Below, one piece after another: positions 8,962-17,340 of a DNA stretch of 38,032 nucleotides. The stretch is from positions 1 through 38,032 of the forward strand of contig NZ_DASUCC010000168.1 of NCBI RefSeq assembly GCF_035762905.1, given 5' to 3'. A program made the translations under genes and the position numbers. Origin of the DNA: DASYTH01 sp035762905. Lineage in GTDB: Bacteria > Actinomycetota > Actinomycetes > Mycobacteriales > Pseudonocardiaceae. Positions within the stretch are counted from its first letter, which is position 1; every line of letters starts with the position of its first letter. Below the pieces are notes generated by a model that saw only the letters and a list, made by a program, of their open reading frames with translations, made no database searches and was not told the DNA's origin.

Positions 8962-9851
8962 CGTGTCACCTCCTTCAGCGCTCGCTGGATCAGTTCCCGC
9001 GACCGGCTCTGGTCGGCCGCGAGTGCGTGCAGGCGCGTCAGCGCCCGCCGGTATTCGGCGATCTCCGCCGGATTCTCGAAGTACTGTCCGCCGGTGAGCA
9101 GTTCCAAGTAGACCAGACCCGGGTCGTTCTCCATCTCCGGCGGGAACAGCATCACCATAAAGCTGCCCCCCTGTTGGGCGACCGTGGCGCCGGCGCCGTA
9201 GGGCAGGACCTGCACGTCGATCCGCGGCCGCTCGGACGCCTCCAGCAGCGCGGTGAGCTGCTTGTGCATGGCGATCTCACCGCCGTACTGCCGGTACAGC
9301 ACCGACTCGTCGATCACCGCCCATAACGACACCGGGTCCTCGGCCCGTTCCAGGATCTGCTGGCGGCCCATCCGCAGCTCGACGCACTGGGCCACCTGTT
9401 CGGGGGTGAGATCACCGTTTCCCCTGATCACGGCCTCGGCGTAGTCGCGGGTCTGGAGCAGGCCGGGCACCAGCACGGTCTCGAAGGTGCACAGCTCACA
9501 GGCGCCGGACTCCAAGCCCAGGTACAGGTCGAACCACTTGGGTACCGCGCCGGACATCGCCGTCCACCAGTTCCGCGCCCGTTTGGCCGCGGAAAGCAGC
9601 TCGCGCATGAAGATGATCCGGTCCGGTTTGCCGTACATGTCCAGCAGTAACTCCAAGTCGGCGGCGCTCGGAAGGCGCTCACCGCTTTCCAGGTTGCTGA
9701 TGTGTTGCGGCGTGCGGTCCAGCCGTTTCGCCGCGTCCCGCTGGGCCAGACCGGCATCCTTGCGCCAGCGCTGCAGGGACAGGGCGATGGTGCGCTTGAA
9801 GAGTGCTGGGCTGCCCGACCGCAACGCCGGGGGGACCGCGCTGACGTCCAC
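8958..9851 (-). CDS. XRE-family HTH regulator with DUF5753 sensor domain
   Basis: A 297-residue protein. The helix-turn-helix lies at about residues 20-75 (LQRWRKDAGLAQRDAAKRL, then TPQHISNLESGERLPS). The rest is the DUF5753 domain (TFETVLVPGLLQTRDYAEAVI, WAVIDESVLYRQYGG, VQVLPYGAG). GTG at 9851 is preferred because GGAAAGG lies eight bases upstream and the protein then begins like other family members; an ATG at 9953 would add 34 residues of low similarity. It overlaps the DUF397 gene by four bases. Paralogues of this pair are usually numerous in one genome, and nothing links this copy to sterol metabolism. Confidence 0.88.
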   Translation of the reverse strand: MDVSAVPPALRSGSPALFKRTIALSLQRWRKDAGLAQRDAAKRLDRTPQHISNLESGERLPSAADLELLLDMYGKPDRIIFMRELLSAAKRARNWWTAMSGAVPKWFDLYLGLESGACELCTFETVLVPGLLQTRDYAEAVIRGNGDLTPEQVAQCVELRMGRQQILERAEDPVSLWAVIDESVLYRQYGGEIAMHKQLTALLEASERPRIDVQVLPYGAGATVAQQGGSFMVMLFPPEMENDPGLVYLELLTGGQYFENPAEIAEYRRALTRLHALAADQSRSRELIQRALKEVTR

Positions 9852-9926
9852 GATTTGTACCTTTCCCGGTTCAGCTACGGCCTGAACACAAGGACCACCC
9901 GAACGGAGGCACAGATCCCCCTCGCG

Positions 9927-9960
9927 TTTGTAGAGTCCAAGTTGTTGTCTCAACAGTGGA
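9927..9960 (-). promoter_or_regulatory. Possible promoter/operator of the XRE-DUF397 pair
   Basis: An AT-richer patch upstream of the XRE gene. It holds the short palindrome TGTTGTCTCAACA, flanked by GTCCA and TGGAC arms. On the minus strand TTGAGA (9948-9953) and TACAAA (9927-9932) could serve as -35 and -10, though the 15-base spacing is short. Autoregulation is a guess. The remainder of 9852-10034 shows no gene. Confidence 0.3.
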
Positions 9961-10034
9961 CAAACTCACGACACACGCTATCAGGGCTCGTTATCGCGAG
10001 CGCCCGAATTCACCCCGGGCAGGGATGCCGACCG

Positions 10035-11153
10035 TCAGGCCGGAGGTCGTTTCCGCAGCGTGTCCATGCGGGACAGAACGTCCCCGGTCTCCCGCACCAG
10101 CCGGTCCATCGCCTCGGCCACCGGCAGGACCTCGTTCATTCGGCCGACGATTTGCCCCACCGGCATCGCGACCAGATCGGGGTCACCCGATTGGGCGAGC
10201 CGCTGGTGGGCGACGCCGACCAGCAGGTTCTGCAGCGGCATCGGCAGCGGTTCCGGGGCGCCCGGCTCGGCCCAGGCGTCGGTCCACCGGGACCGCAGCA
10301 GCCGGGCCGGCTTGCCCGAGTAGATCCGCGATCGGACCGTGTCACTGGATCTTGCCCGCAGCAGGGCCGGTTGCAGCGCCGATTGGCCCATGGTGCGTTG
10401 GTACTCGGTGGTGGTGAGCCAGTACGAGCCGAGCCAGACGCCGACCGCGCCGAGCGCGAGGGCCGCCGCCACCTGCCGGCCACTGCCGATGCCACCGGCG
10501 GCGAGCACCGGCACCCGCTCCCCCACGGCGTCCACGACCTCCGGGACGAGCACCATGGTGGCGATCTCGCCGGTGTGCCCACCGGCCTCGTACCCTTGTG
10601 CCACAACGATGTCGACGCCGCCTTCGACGTGCCGGGCGGCATGCTCGGCCCGGCCGGCCAGCGCCGCCACCGCCACCCCGGCGCGGTGCGCCCGGTCGAT
10701 CACGTCGGCCGGCGGCGGACCGAGGGCGTTGGCGATCAGCCGGATCGGATGTGCCAGTGCGACGTCCACATGGGACCGGGCCACCGAGTGCAGCCAGCCG
10801 AGCACCCCGGCCCGCTGCGCCGCGTCGCCGTCCAGCGGCGGCACGCCGAGCCGGAGCAGGGTGTGATCCACGAACTCCTTGTGTTTCTCGGGGATCAGCC
10901 GCTCGAGGTCGACCGGGGTGCCCTCGGCCGGCACGCTGGCCGGCATCACGATGTCCACCCCGTACGGCCGCCCGTCGGTGTTGCGGTCCATCCAGTCCAG
11001 CACCGCGTCCAACTCGGTGGCGTCGTTGAACCGCACGCAGCCGAGCACCCCGAGCCCGCCCGCCCGGCTGATCGCGGCGGCCACGTGCTCGGACGGCGTG
11101 AAGCCGAGGATCGGGTGGTCGATCCCCAGCGTGTCGCAGAGCGCGGTGCGCAT
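10035..11153 (-). CDS. Nitronate monooxygenase-like FMN oxidoreductase (first of two)
   Basis: A 372-residue TIM-barrel flavoprotein of the NMO/2-nitropropane dioxygenase family. It shows PILGFTPSEHVAAAISRAGGLGVLG at the N-terminus, VAQGYEAGGHTGEIATMVLVPEV and PVLAAGGIGSGRQVAAALALGA, which are phosphate- and flavin-binding elements. It resembles Rv1533-type proteins more than IpdC, which is present separately at 36.7 kb. Only three bases separate it from fadD19 upstream, so it is translated with a sterol acyl-CoA ligase under a KstR-type operator. A role in steroid rather than nitroalkane metabolism is likely but unassigned. Confidence 0.85.
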   Translation of the reverse strand: MRTALCDTLGIDHPILGFTPSEHVAAAISRAGGLGVLGCVRFNDATELDAVLDWMDRNTDGRPYGVDIVMPASVPAEGTPVDLERLIPEKHKEFVDHTLLRLGVPPLDGDAAQRAGVLGWLHSVARSHVDVALAHPIRLIANALGPPPADVIDRAHRAGVAVAALAGRAEHAARHVEGGVDIVVAQGYEAGGHTGEIATMVLVPEVVDAVGERVPVLAAGGIGSGRQVAAALALGAVGVWLGSYWLTTTEYQRTMGQSALQPALLRARSSDTVRSRIYSGKPARLLRSRWTDAWAEPGAPEPLPMPLQNLLVGVAHQRLAQSGDPDLVAMPVGQIVGRMNEVLPVAEAMDRLVRETGDVLSRMDTLRKRPPA

Positions 11154-11156
11154 CGG

Positions 11157-12737
11157 TCAGCCGGTCCGGGCCGCGGTGGTCGCGGACCGCCAGTCCGGTT
11201 CGTGTTCCTCGGTGTGCGCCCGGGCCCAGCGGTAGTCCGGTTTGCCGCTGGGCGCGCGGCTGACCTGCTCGACCGTCCACAGCGAACGCGGCACCTTGTA
11301 GCCGGCGATGTGCTTGCGCACGTGGGCATCCAGCTCGGCGAAGTCCAGGGTGTGACCGGGCCGCGGCTGCACGATCGCCGCCACCCGCTGACCGAGCAGT
11401 TCGTCCGGCACCCCGACGACGAGCGCGTCGAACACGTCCGGGTGGGACTTCAGCGCACCCTCGACCTCCTCGGGGAACACCTTCTCGCCGCCGGTGTTGA
11501 CGCACATGTTTCCGCGGCCGAGCAGGGTCAGCGTGCCGTCCTCCTCGAGCCGGCCGAAGTCACCGGGCACCACGTAGCGCCGGCCGTCCACGGTCACGAA
11601 GATCGACGCGCTGCGGTCCGGATCCTTGTAGTAGCCCAGTGGGACGTGCCCGCCGCGGGCGATCCGGCCGACCTCGCCGGGTCGTACCCGTTGGTTCGCC
11701 TCGTCGATCACGATGGTGTCCGGGCCCGGGGTGACCCGGGGACCGCCGGGGGCCCGGTCCCTGGCCACCATGCCGAGGCCGTTGAACCCCGACTCGGAGG
11801 AGCCGATCGCGTCGGTGATCACCACGTTGGGCAGCGCGTCGAGGTACTCCTGCTTGACCGACGGGGAGAACAGCGCGGCGTGGCTGGAGATCGCCACCAG
11901 CGACGAGGCGTCGTAGTCGCCGGCGCGGTAGGCCTCGATCAGCGGGCGGGCCATGGCGTCGCCGGTGATCGTGACCACCCGGACCGCGTGCCGCTGGATG
12001 GTGCGCCACACCTCGGCCGGGTCGAACCTCGGCATCAGCACCACCATGTCACCGGTGAACATCGCGGGCAGCGCGGCCCACTGCGCCGCGCCGTGGATCA
12101 GCGGCGCACAGGCGAGCCTGGTCAGGCCGCCACCCTGCCGGGACTGGACCCATTCGTCGGCAAGCGGTTGGCCGGTGACGAAGTCGATGCCGCCGCCGAG
12201 CACCCGCCAGACGTCCTCGTGCCGCCACATCACGCCCTTGGGGCTGCCGGTCGTGCCGCCGGTGTAGAGCACGTAGAGGTCGTCCGGGCTGCGCTCGCCG
12301 AAGTCCCGCTCCGCCGACTCGCCGGCGATCGTGGCGGTCAGCCCCTCCACGGTCAGCACGGTGGTGACGGCCGGCGCGTCCGGCAGCACGGCGGCCACCC
12401 GCTCGGTGAACCGTTCGTCGTGCACCAGCGCGACCAGGTCGGCGTTGTCGAACAGGTAGCGCAGTTCGTCCTCGACGTAGCGGTAGTTGACGTTGATCGG
12501 CACGGCGCGCAGCTTGTAGGCGGCGATCATCGTCTGGATCGCCTCGATGGAGTTGTGCGCGTAGAGGCCGATGTGCGCGCCCTTGCCGTGGCCGCGGCCG
12601 GCCAGGTGGTGGGCAAGTTGGTTGGCGCCGCGCTCCAGCTCGGCGAAGGTCACCACCCGGTCCCCGCAGGCGACCGCCGGCCGGTCGGGATAGGCATCCA
12701 CAGCGTGCTCGAAGAGGTCCGCGATGTTGATGGCCAT
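11157..12737 (-). CDS. fadD19: Steroid C26-acid CoA ligase FadD19
   Basis: A 526-residue ANL ligase. Matching FadD19 (Rv3515c) are LNIADL-like NIADLFEHAVDAYPDR, NVNYRYVEDELRYLFDN, the P-loop YTGGTTGSPKGVMWRHEDV, TGDAMARPLIEA, SSESGF, the hinge GRGNMCVNTGGEKVFPEEVE, and the C-terminal catalytic Lys in PSGKPDYRW. FadD19 activates 3-oxocholest-4-en-26-oate and in Rhodococcus is needed for C24-branched sterols. The ATG at 12737 sits six bases after a TAGTTT hexamer, suggesting leaderless translation. It is divergent from echA19 across a 64 bp region with a KstR-type site. Confidence 0.93.
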   Translation of the reverse strand: MAINIADLFEHAVDAYPDRPAVACGDRVVTFAELERGANQLAHHLAGRGHGKGAHIGLYAHNSIEAIQTMIAAYKLRAVPINVNYRYVEDELRYLFDNADLVALVHDERFTERVAAVLPDAPAVTTVLTVEGLTATIAGESAERDFGERSPDDLYVLYTGGTTGSPKGVMWRHEDVWRVLGGGIDFVTGQPLADEWVQSRQGGGLTRLACAPLIHGAAQWAALPAMFTGDMVVLMPRFDPAEVWRTIQRHAVRVVTITGDAMARPLIEAYRAGDYDASSLVAISSHAALFSPSVKQEYLDALPNVVITDAIGSSESGFNGLGMVARDRAPGGPRVTPGPDTIVIDEANQRVRPGEVGRIARGGHVPLGYYKDPDRSASIFVTVDGRRYVVPGDFGRLEEDGTLTLLGRGNMCVNTGGEKVFPEEVEGALKSHPDVFDALVVGVPDELLGQRVAAIVQPRPGHTLDFAELDAHVRKHIAGYKVPRSLWTVEQVSRAPSGKPDYRWARAHTEEHEPDWRSATTAARTG

Positions 12738-12743
12738 CCGTCA

Positions 12744-12761
12744 AAACTAGAACGTGTTATC
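12744..12761. promoter_or_regulatory. KstR-type operator in the fadD19/echA19 divergent promoter
   Basis: TAGAACGTGTTATC at 12748-12761 matches TnnAACnnGTTnnA except the last base. On the minus strand it overlaps the -10-like TAGTTT (complement of 12744-12749), six bases from the fadD19 ATG. On the plus strand TATCGT at 12758-12763 could start the echA19 message, which has a leader and ribosome site. Confidence 0.65.
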
Positions 12762-12801
12762 GTTCCTGGCAATCCCCGGTTCGCAAAGGTGGTTCGCCGC
12801 G

Positions 12802-13581
12802 ATGACCGAAGCTCCGCACTGCCTCGTCGAGCGCCAGGGCCCGGTCCTGGTCGTCACCATGAACCGGCCCGAGGCCCGCAACGCCCTCTCCGGCCCGATG
12901 ATGTCGATCATGCGCGGCGCCTGGGACGAGGTCGACGCCGACCCGGCCATCCGGGTATGCGTGCTCACCGGCGCCGGCGGCTCGTTCTGTGCCGGCGCCG
13001 ACCTGAAGGCCATGTCCGCCAACCACCCCGGCTCGTCGGCCTTCGACCCCACCGTCATCGAACCCCTGCTCAAGGGCCGCCGCCTGACCAAACCCCTGAT
13101 CGCCGCCATCGAAGGCCCCGCCATCGCCGGCGGCACCGAGATCCTCCAGGCCACCGACATCCGGGTGGCCGGCGAAAGCGCCCGGTTCGGCGTCTCCGAG
13201 GCCCGCTGGGGTCTGTTTCCGCTCGGCGGCTCCGCGGTCCGCCTGGCCCGCCAGATCCCCTACACGATCGCCGCCGACCTGCTGCTGACCGGCCGCCACA
13301 TCACCGCCCCGGAAGCCCACTCCATCGGCCTCATCGGCCACGTCGTCCCCGACGGCCAAGCCCTCCCGCGCGCCCTCGAACTGGCCACCATGATCGCCGC
13401 CAACGGCCCGCTCGCCGTCCAGGCCATCCTGCACACCCTGCGCGCCACCGAGGCGCTGCCGGAGAACGAGGCCTTCGCCATCGAGGCCAAACTCGGCATG
13501 GAGGTCTTCCGCTCCGCCGACGCCAAGGAGGGCCCCCGCGCCTTCGCCGAGAAACGCACCCCCCAATTCACCGGCAAGTGA
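12802..13581 (+). CDS. echA19: Enoyl-CoA hydratase EchA19, steroid side chain
   Basis: A 259-residue crotonase-fold enzyme. The oxyanion-hole segments SFCAGADLKAM and EGPAIAGGTEILQATDIRVAGE, the second catalytic Glu region SEARWGLFPLGGSAVRLARQIPYT, and the C-terminal GPRAFAEKRTPQF all match EchA19 (Rv3516). EchA19 hydrates the unsaturated side-chain CoA thioester formed by the FadE dehydrogenases. The ATG at 12802 with AAAGGTGG upstream is preferred to an in-frame ATG at 12754, which lies inside the operator. The codons near the 3' end are strongly C-ending. Confidence 0.92.
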   Translation: MTEAPHCLVERQGPVLVVTMNRPEARNALSGPMMSIMRGAWDEVDADPAIRVCVLTGAGGSFCAGADLKAMSANHPGSSAFDPTVIEPLLKGRRLTKPLIAAIEGPAIAGGTEILQATDIRVAGESARFGVSEARWGLFPLGGSAVRLARQIPYTIAADLLLTGRHITAPEAHSIGLIGHVVPDGQALPRALELATMIAANGPLAVQAILHTLRATEALPENEAFAIEAKLGMEVFRSADAKEGPRAFAEKRTPQFTGK

Positions 13582-13672
13582 CTGGTCCGCCTCTCCGGAA
13601 TTTTACAGCTGTTGTTGCGTTCCAGCCGGTGGTGCGGATTGCGGGTTGATTGTGGCTGGGTGCCGTCACGGT

Positions 13673-13699
13673 GCCCCTGAGGTAGCTGTTGGCAGGGGC
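13673..13699. terminator. Hairpin between convergent echA19 and acyl-CoA ligase genes
   Basis: GCCCCTG (13673-13679) pairs with CAGGGGC (13693-13699) across a 13-base loop within the 127 bp gap between two convergent genes. No T-run is present. The stem is short, so the call is moderate; the rest of the gap holds nothing recognisable. Confidence 0.4.
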
Positions 13700-13708
13700 G
13701 GGGCCGGG

Positions 13709-15247
13709 TCAGGTGTCGGATGGGGCCGGGAGTTCGGTCCAGTACTGGTCTCGGAGGAGGCGTTTGTACAGTTTGCCGTTGGGGTCGCGGGGGAGGTCGG
13801 GGACGTAGTCGATGGTGCGCGGGAGCTTGAAGCCGGCGACGCGGGTGGCCAGGAAGGCCAGCAGTTCCTCGGTGATCGTGGGTGAGCCGGGGCCGGAGTC
13901 CACCAGTTGGACCACGGCCTTGACCTCTTCACCCCAGTCGGGGTTGGGAATGCCGAACACGGCCGCGTCGGCGACCTTGGGGTGGCAGGCCAGTTCGTTC
14001 TCGATCTCGGCGGGATAGATGTTCACGCCGCCGGAGATGATCATGTCGCTGGCCCGGCCGCGGAGGAAGAGGTAGCCGTCGTCGTCGAGGTAGCCGATGT
14101 CGCCGAGGGTGAACAGGGCGCCGCGACGGGCGGACTCGGTCTTGTCGGGGTCGCGGTGGTACTCGAAGGTCGAGGTGCCCATCTGCATGTAGACCAGGCC
14201 GGGTTTGCCTGGCGGAAGCTCCGCGCCGGCCTGGTCCAGGATGCGGACGACCGAGCCGGGCCAGGGCAGGCCGACGGAGCCGGGTTTGGCGAGCCATTCC
14301 GGCGCGGTGATCACCGTTCCGCCGCCCTCGGTCGCGGCGTAGTACTCGATCACGACCGGACCCCACCATTCGAGCATGCGGCGCTTCGTCTCGATCGGGC
14401 ATGGCGCGGCGCCGTGGATGGCGGCCCGCAGCGACGACACCTGATAGCGGGCGCGCACGGCGGCGGGCAGGTCGAGCAGCCGGTGGAACTGGGTGGGAAC
14501 CATGTGGGTGTGGGTGACCCGGTGCCGCTCGATCAGGCGGAGCATCTCCTCCGGCGTCCAGCGGTCCATCAGCACGGCGGGATGTCCCAGCTGGATGGAG
14601 ATCGTGACGAAGTTGAGCACGGCGGTGTGGTAGAGCGGGGATCCGCACAGGTGCACGTGGCCGTCGAACGGCGCGAGACCGAAGAAGCCGAAGAAGCCCG
14701 GCGCCATCGGCGGGACCTCGTGCGGGTCGGCCCCGGTGAGCGGACGGCGCACTCCCTTGGGACGACCGGTGGTGCCCGAGGTGTAGAGCATCGGGGCGCC
14801 TGCGGTGCGCTGGTCCGGCGGCGTGGCCGGCTGACCGGCGCCGAGCTCGGTGAGTGACCGGAAGCCCGGGATGGCGCCGACGGCGAACCGGTGCTTCAGT
14901 CCACAGTGGACGGCCGCATCGGCGAACCGCTCGTGCGCGACGAACACCTTGGCGCCGCTGTCCCGAACGATGTAGTCGACCTCGGGGCCGACCAGGTGCC
15001 AGTTCACCGCGACCACGTACAGCCCGATCTGCATGGCGGCGAAGTACAGCGCCGGCAGGTCGGTGTCGTTGGGCAGCAGCAGCACGATGCTGTCGCCCGG
15101 TTCGAGGCCGAGCGACCGCAGGCCGTGCGCGTACCGGTTGACCACGGCCGCGAGGTCGCCGTAGCTGAGCTCCCGGCCGTCCGGCCCGATGATCGCGACG
15201 AGGTCCGGCCTCGACCGCGCGATGTTCCACAACCCGATCGAGGCCAC
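13709..15247 (-). CDS. Acyl-CoA synthetase (FadD-type, substrate unknown)
   Basis: A 512-residue ANL ligase. It contains the P-loop YTSGTTGRPKGVRRP, YYAATEGGG, TLGDIGYLDDDGYL, an intact hinge GRASDMIISGGVNIYPAEIE and a C-terminal PNGKLYKRLLRD with the catalytic Lys. It is clearly different from FadD19, FadD17 and, as far as I can recall, FadD3, so I give no symbol. GTG at 15247 is six bases after TAGATT, which itself overlaps a perfect KstR-type site, so it is probably a third sterol-regulon ligase in this window. Its start is 22 bp downstream of the luciferase-like gene stop on the same strand. Confidence 0.9.
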   Translation of the reverse strand: MASIGLWNIARSRPDLVAIIGPDGRELSYGDLAAVVNRYAHGLRSLGLEPGDSIVLLLPNDTDLPALYFAAMQIGLYVVAVNWHLVGPEVDYIVRDSGAKVFVAHERFADAAVHCGLKHRFAVGAIPGFRSLTELGAGQPATPPDQRTAGAPMLYTSGTTGRPKGVRRPLTGADPHEVPPMAPGFFGFFGLAPFDGHVHLCGSPLYHTAVLNFVTISIQLGHPAVLMDRWTPEEMLRLIERHRVTHTHMVPTQFHRLLDLPAAVRARYQVSSLRAAIHGAAPCPIETKRRMLEWWGPVVIEYYAATEGGGTVITAPEWLAKPGSVGLPWPGSVVRILDQAGAELPPGKPGLVYMQMGTSTFEYHRDPDKTESARRGALFTLGDIGYLDDDGYLFLRGRASDMIISGGVNIYPAEIENELACHPKVADAAVFGIPNPDWGEEVKAVVQLVDSGPGSPTITEELLAFLATRVAGFKLPRTIDYVPDLPRDPNGKLYKRLLRDQYWTELPAPSDT

Positions 15248-15253
15248 CGGCTC

Positions 15254-15271
15254 AATCTAGAACGTGTTTCA
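15254..15271 (-). promoter_or_regulatory. KstR-type operator and leaderless promoter of the acyl-CoA ligase
   Basis: TAGAACGTGTTTCA at 15258-15271 fits TnnAACnnGTTnnA completely. On the minus strand it merges into TAGATT (complement of 15254-15259), six bases before the GTG start at 15247. The site also covers the stop codon of the upstream luciferase-like gene, so the ligase has its own regulated promoter within the operon. Confidence 0.7.
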
Positions 15272-16312
15272 GTTTGTGGCAAGCACCGCGCCGGCCAGCT
15301 CGCGGACCTGCTCGACCGTCCAGCAGTGCACCAGCAGCAGGGTCACCCCGGCCTTCTCCCACTCCGCGACCTGGGCCCGGACCTGCGCTGCCGACCCGAT
15401 GATCGCGGTCTCGGTGACCAGCTCGTCCGGCACCGCGGCGGCCGCCTCGGCCTTGCGCCCGGCCCGGAACAGCCGCCCGACGTCGTCGACGACCGAGGCG
15501 TATCCCATGCGGCGGAACACATCCGCGTGGAAATTACGGCGTTCCGCGCCCATCCCGCCGGCGTAGAGCGCGACCACCGGGCGCAGCCGGTCGATCGCCT
15601 CGGCCGGATCGTCGGTGATCACCACCGACGCGCTCGCGGCCACCTCGAAGTCCGCCCGGCTCCGGCGCGCGCCCGGCCGGGCGAAACCCTCGTCCAGCCA
15701 TTCGTCGTACATCCCGGCCAGCCGCGGCGAGTAGTAGATCGCCAGCCATCCGTCGGCGATCTCCGCGGTCAGCGCGACGTTGCGCGGGCCCTCGGCGCCC
15801 AGCCAGATCGGCAGGTCCGACCGGAGCGGGTGGACGATCGGGCGCAGCGGCTTGCCCAGCCCCTCCGCGCCGGGTCCGTTGTACGGCAACGGATAGTGCG
15901 GACCGTCGTTGCGCACCGGCGCCTCCCGGGCGAGCACCTGCCGGATGATCGACACGTACTCCCGGGTGCGGGCCAACGGCTTGCCGAACGGCGCGCCGTA
16001 CCAGCCCTCCACCACCTGCGGGCCGGACACGCCGAGCCCGAGGATCACCCGGCCGCCGCTGAGGTGGTCCAGGGTCAGCGCGTGCATCGCGCAGGCCGTG
16101 GGGGCGCGCGCGGACAGCTGTGCCACCGAGGTGCCCAGCCGGATCCGTTGGGTCGCCGATCCCCACCAGGCCAACGGGGTGAACGCGTCCGAGCCCCACG
16201 ACTCCGCGGCGAACACGGCGTCGAAGCCGACCCGGTCGGCCTCCGCCACCAACTCCGCCGCGCCGTCCGGTGGCCCGGCACCCCAGTACCCGAGCTGCAG
16301 TCCGAGCTTCAT
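15269..16312 (-). CDS. LLM-class (F420/flavin-dependent) oxidoreductase, Rv3520c-like
   Basis: A 347-residue luciferase-like TIM-barrel protein. The N-terminal KLGLQLGYWGAGPPDGAAEL, FAAESWGSDAFTPLAWWGS, LGLGVSGPQVVEGWYG and LAIYYSPRLAGMYDEWLDEG are near-identical to what I recall of Rv3520c, which has the same length. This family commonly uses coenzyme F420. The ATG at 16312 has GGGAG five bases upstream; the GTG at 16318 is too close to that site. It is divergent from the DUF35-ltp4-ltp3 operon, as in mycobacteria. The reaction is unknown, but the context indicates side-chain metabolism of sterols. Confidence 0.9.
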   Translation of the reverse strand: MKLGLQLGYWGAGPPDGAAELVAEADRVGFDAVFAAESWGSDAFTPLAWWGSATQRIRLGTSVAQLSARAPTACAMHALTLDHLSGGRVILGLGVSGPQVVEGWYGAPFGKPLARTREYVSIIRQVLAREAPVRNDGPHYPLPYNGPGAEGLGKPLRPIVHPLRSDLPIWLGAEGPRNVALTAEIADGWLAIYYSPRLAGMYDEWLDEGFARPGARRSRADFEVAASASVVITDDPAEAIDRLRPVVALYAGGMGAERRNFHADVFRRMGYASVVDDVGRLFRAGRKAEAAAAVPDELVTETAIIGSAAQVRAQVAEWEKAGVTLLLVHCWTVEQVRELAGAVLATN

Positions 16313-16346
16313 CGCCACTCCCTACCCGGTCTCTTGCCGACAATCT

Positions 16347-16362
16347 TAGAACGTGTTTCACT
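16347..16362. promoter_or_regulatory. KstR-type operator between Rv3520c-like gene and DUF35-ltp operon
   Basis: TAGAACGTGTTTCA at 16347-16360 fits the KstR consensus at all fixed positions, the same 14-mer as at 15258. The plus-strand hexamer TTCACT (16357-16362) is six bases before the GTG at 16369 and may be a degenerate -10. The minus-strand gene has a leader with a ribosome site. Confidence 0.72.
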
Positions 16363-16368
16363 CGGCTC

Positions 16369-17331
16369 GTGACGGTTGGCCAGGCGCCACTGAGCGCTCC
16401 GCTTGAGGTGGGGTTCGACTACACCCGCTCGCTCGGACTGGTGCTGAGCCAGTTCATGACCGCGCTGGCCGGCCGGCGGCTGCTCGGGGTGCGCGGCTGC
16501 GACGGGCGGGTGCACGTGCCGCCGCTCGAGTATGACCCGGTCACCGCGCGGCCGCTCACCGAACTGGTCGAGGTGGCCACCGACGGCACCGTGCTCACCT
16601 GGTCGTGGCAGGCGCAACCCCTTGCCGGGCAACCACTCGAGCACCCGTTCGGCTGGGCGCTGGTGCGCCTCGACGGGGCCGACACGCCGATGCTGCACGC
16701 GGTCGACGCCGGCTCCCCGGACCGGATGCGCACCGGGATGCGGGTCCGGGTGCGCTGGTCCGACCGGCCCGGCAACGGAATCCGGGACATCGCCTGCTTC
16801 GAGCCGGCCACCGGACCGGCACCGTCGGGACCGTCCGGTCCGGAACCCGAGCCGGTGACGATGATCACGACGCCGGTTCACCTGACCGTCCGGCACACCG
16901 TCTCGCCTGGTGAGGACGTGCACCTGCGCGGCCTGGCCGAGGGCCGGCTGATCGGGCAGCGCTGCCCGGTGTGCCGCAAGGTGTACATGCCTTCTCGCGG
17001 CGCGTGCCCCACCTGCGGGGTGTTCACCGTGGAGAACGTCGAACTACCCGACCGGGGCACGGTCACCACCTTCTGCATCGTCAACGTGCCGTTCCTCGGG
17101 CAGCGGATCACCCCGCCGTACGTTGCCGCCTACGTTCTGCTTGACGGCGCGGACATCGCGTTCCTGCACCTGGTGCTCGGCTGCGCACCGGAGGAGGTGC
17201 GGATGGGCATGCGGGTGCGGGCGGTGTGGCGGCCGCGCGAGGAATGGGGCACCACCACCCGCAACATCGAACACTTCGAGCCGACCGGCGAGCAGGATGC
17301 GCCGTTCGAGTCCTACGCCAACCACCTGTAG
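16369..17331 (+). CDS. Two-domain OB-fold / DUF35 zinc-ribbon protein (Rv3521-like)
   Basis: A 320-residue protein with two OB-fold-like halves. The second half carries a zinc ribbon, C-x2-C-x10-C-x2-C, at about residues 199-216, followed by the DUF35 OB fold (ELPDRGTVTTFCIVNVPF, PPYVAAYVLLDGA). DUF35 proteins act as partners of thiolase-fold lipid-transfer proteins; the ChsH2 DUF35 domain with Ltp2 is a steroid retro-aldolase. Located just before ltp4 and ltp3, it is likely the partner of one or both. The start is GTG 16369: no ribosome site, but a -10-like hexamer six bases upstream. Relatives in mycobacteria are similar in length and position. Confidence 0.85.
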   Translation: MTVGQAPLSAPLEVGFDYTRSLGLVLSQFMTALAGRRLLGVRGCDGRVHVPPLEYDPVTARPLTELVEVATDGTVLTWSWQAQPLAGQPLEHPFGWALVRLDGADTPMLHAVDAGSPDRMRTGMRVRVRWSDRPGNGIRDIACFEPATGPAPSGPSGPEPEPVTMITTPVHLTVRHTVSPGEDVHLRGLAEGRLIGQRCPVCRKVYMPSRGACPTCGVFTVENVELPDRGTVTTFCIVNVPFLGQRITPPYVAAYVLLDGADIAFLHLVLGCAPEEVRMGMRVRAVWRPREEWGTTTRNIEHFEPTGEQDAPFESYANHL

Positions 17332-17340
17332 GGGCAAGTG

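Noticed and set aside
8746..9851. DUF397/XRE pair as a novel toxin-antitoxin discovery
   Set aside because: This pairing is widespread and already described in actinomycetes; nothing in this copy is unusual.
12754..12801. N-terminal extension of echA19 from an ATG at 12754
   Set aside because: The extra codons fall inside the KstR-type operator and are not part of the family; the ATG at 12802 has a ribosome site.
9702..13649. A very long plus-strand open frame (over 1300 codons)
   Set aside because: It is antisense to the NMO-like gene and fadD19; its translation is Arg/Gly/His/Pro-rich with no domain, typical of the mirror frame of high-GC genes.
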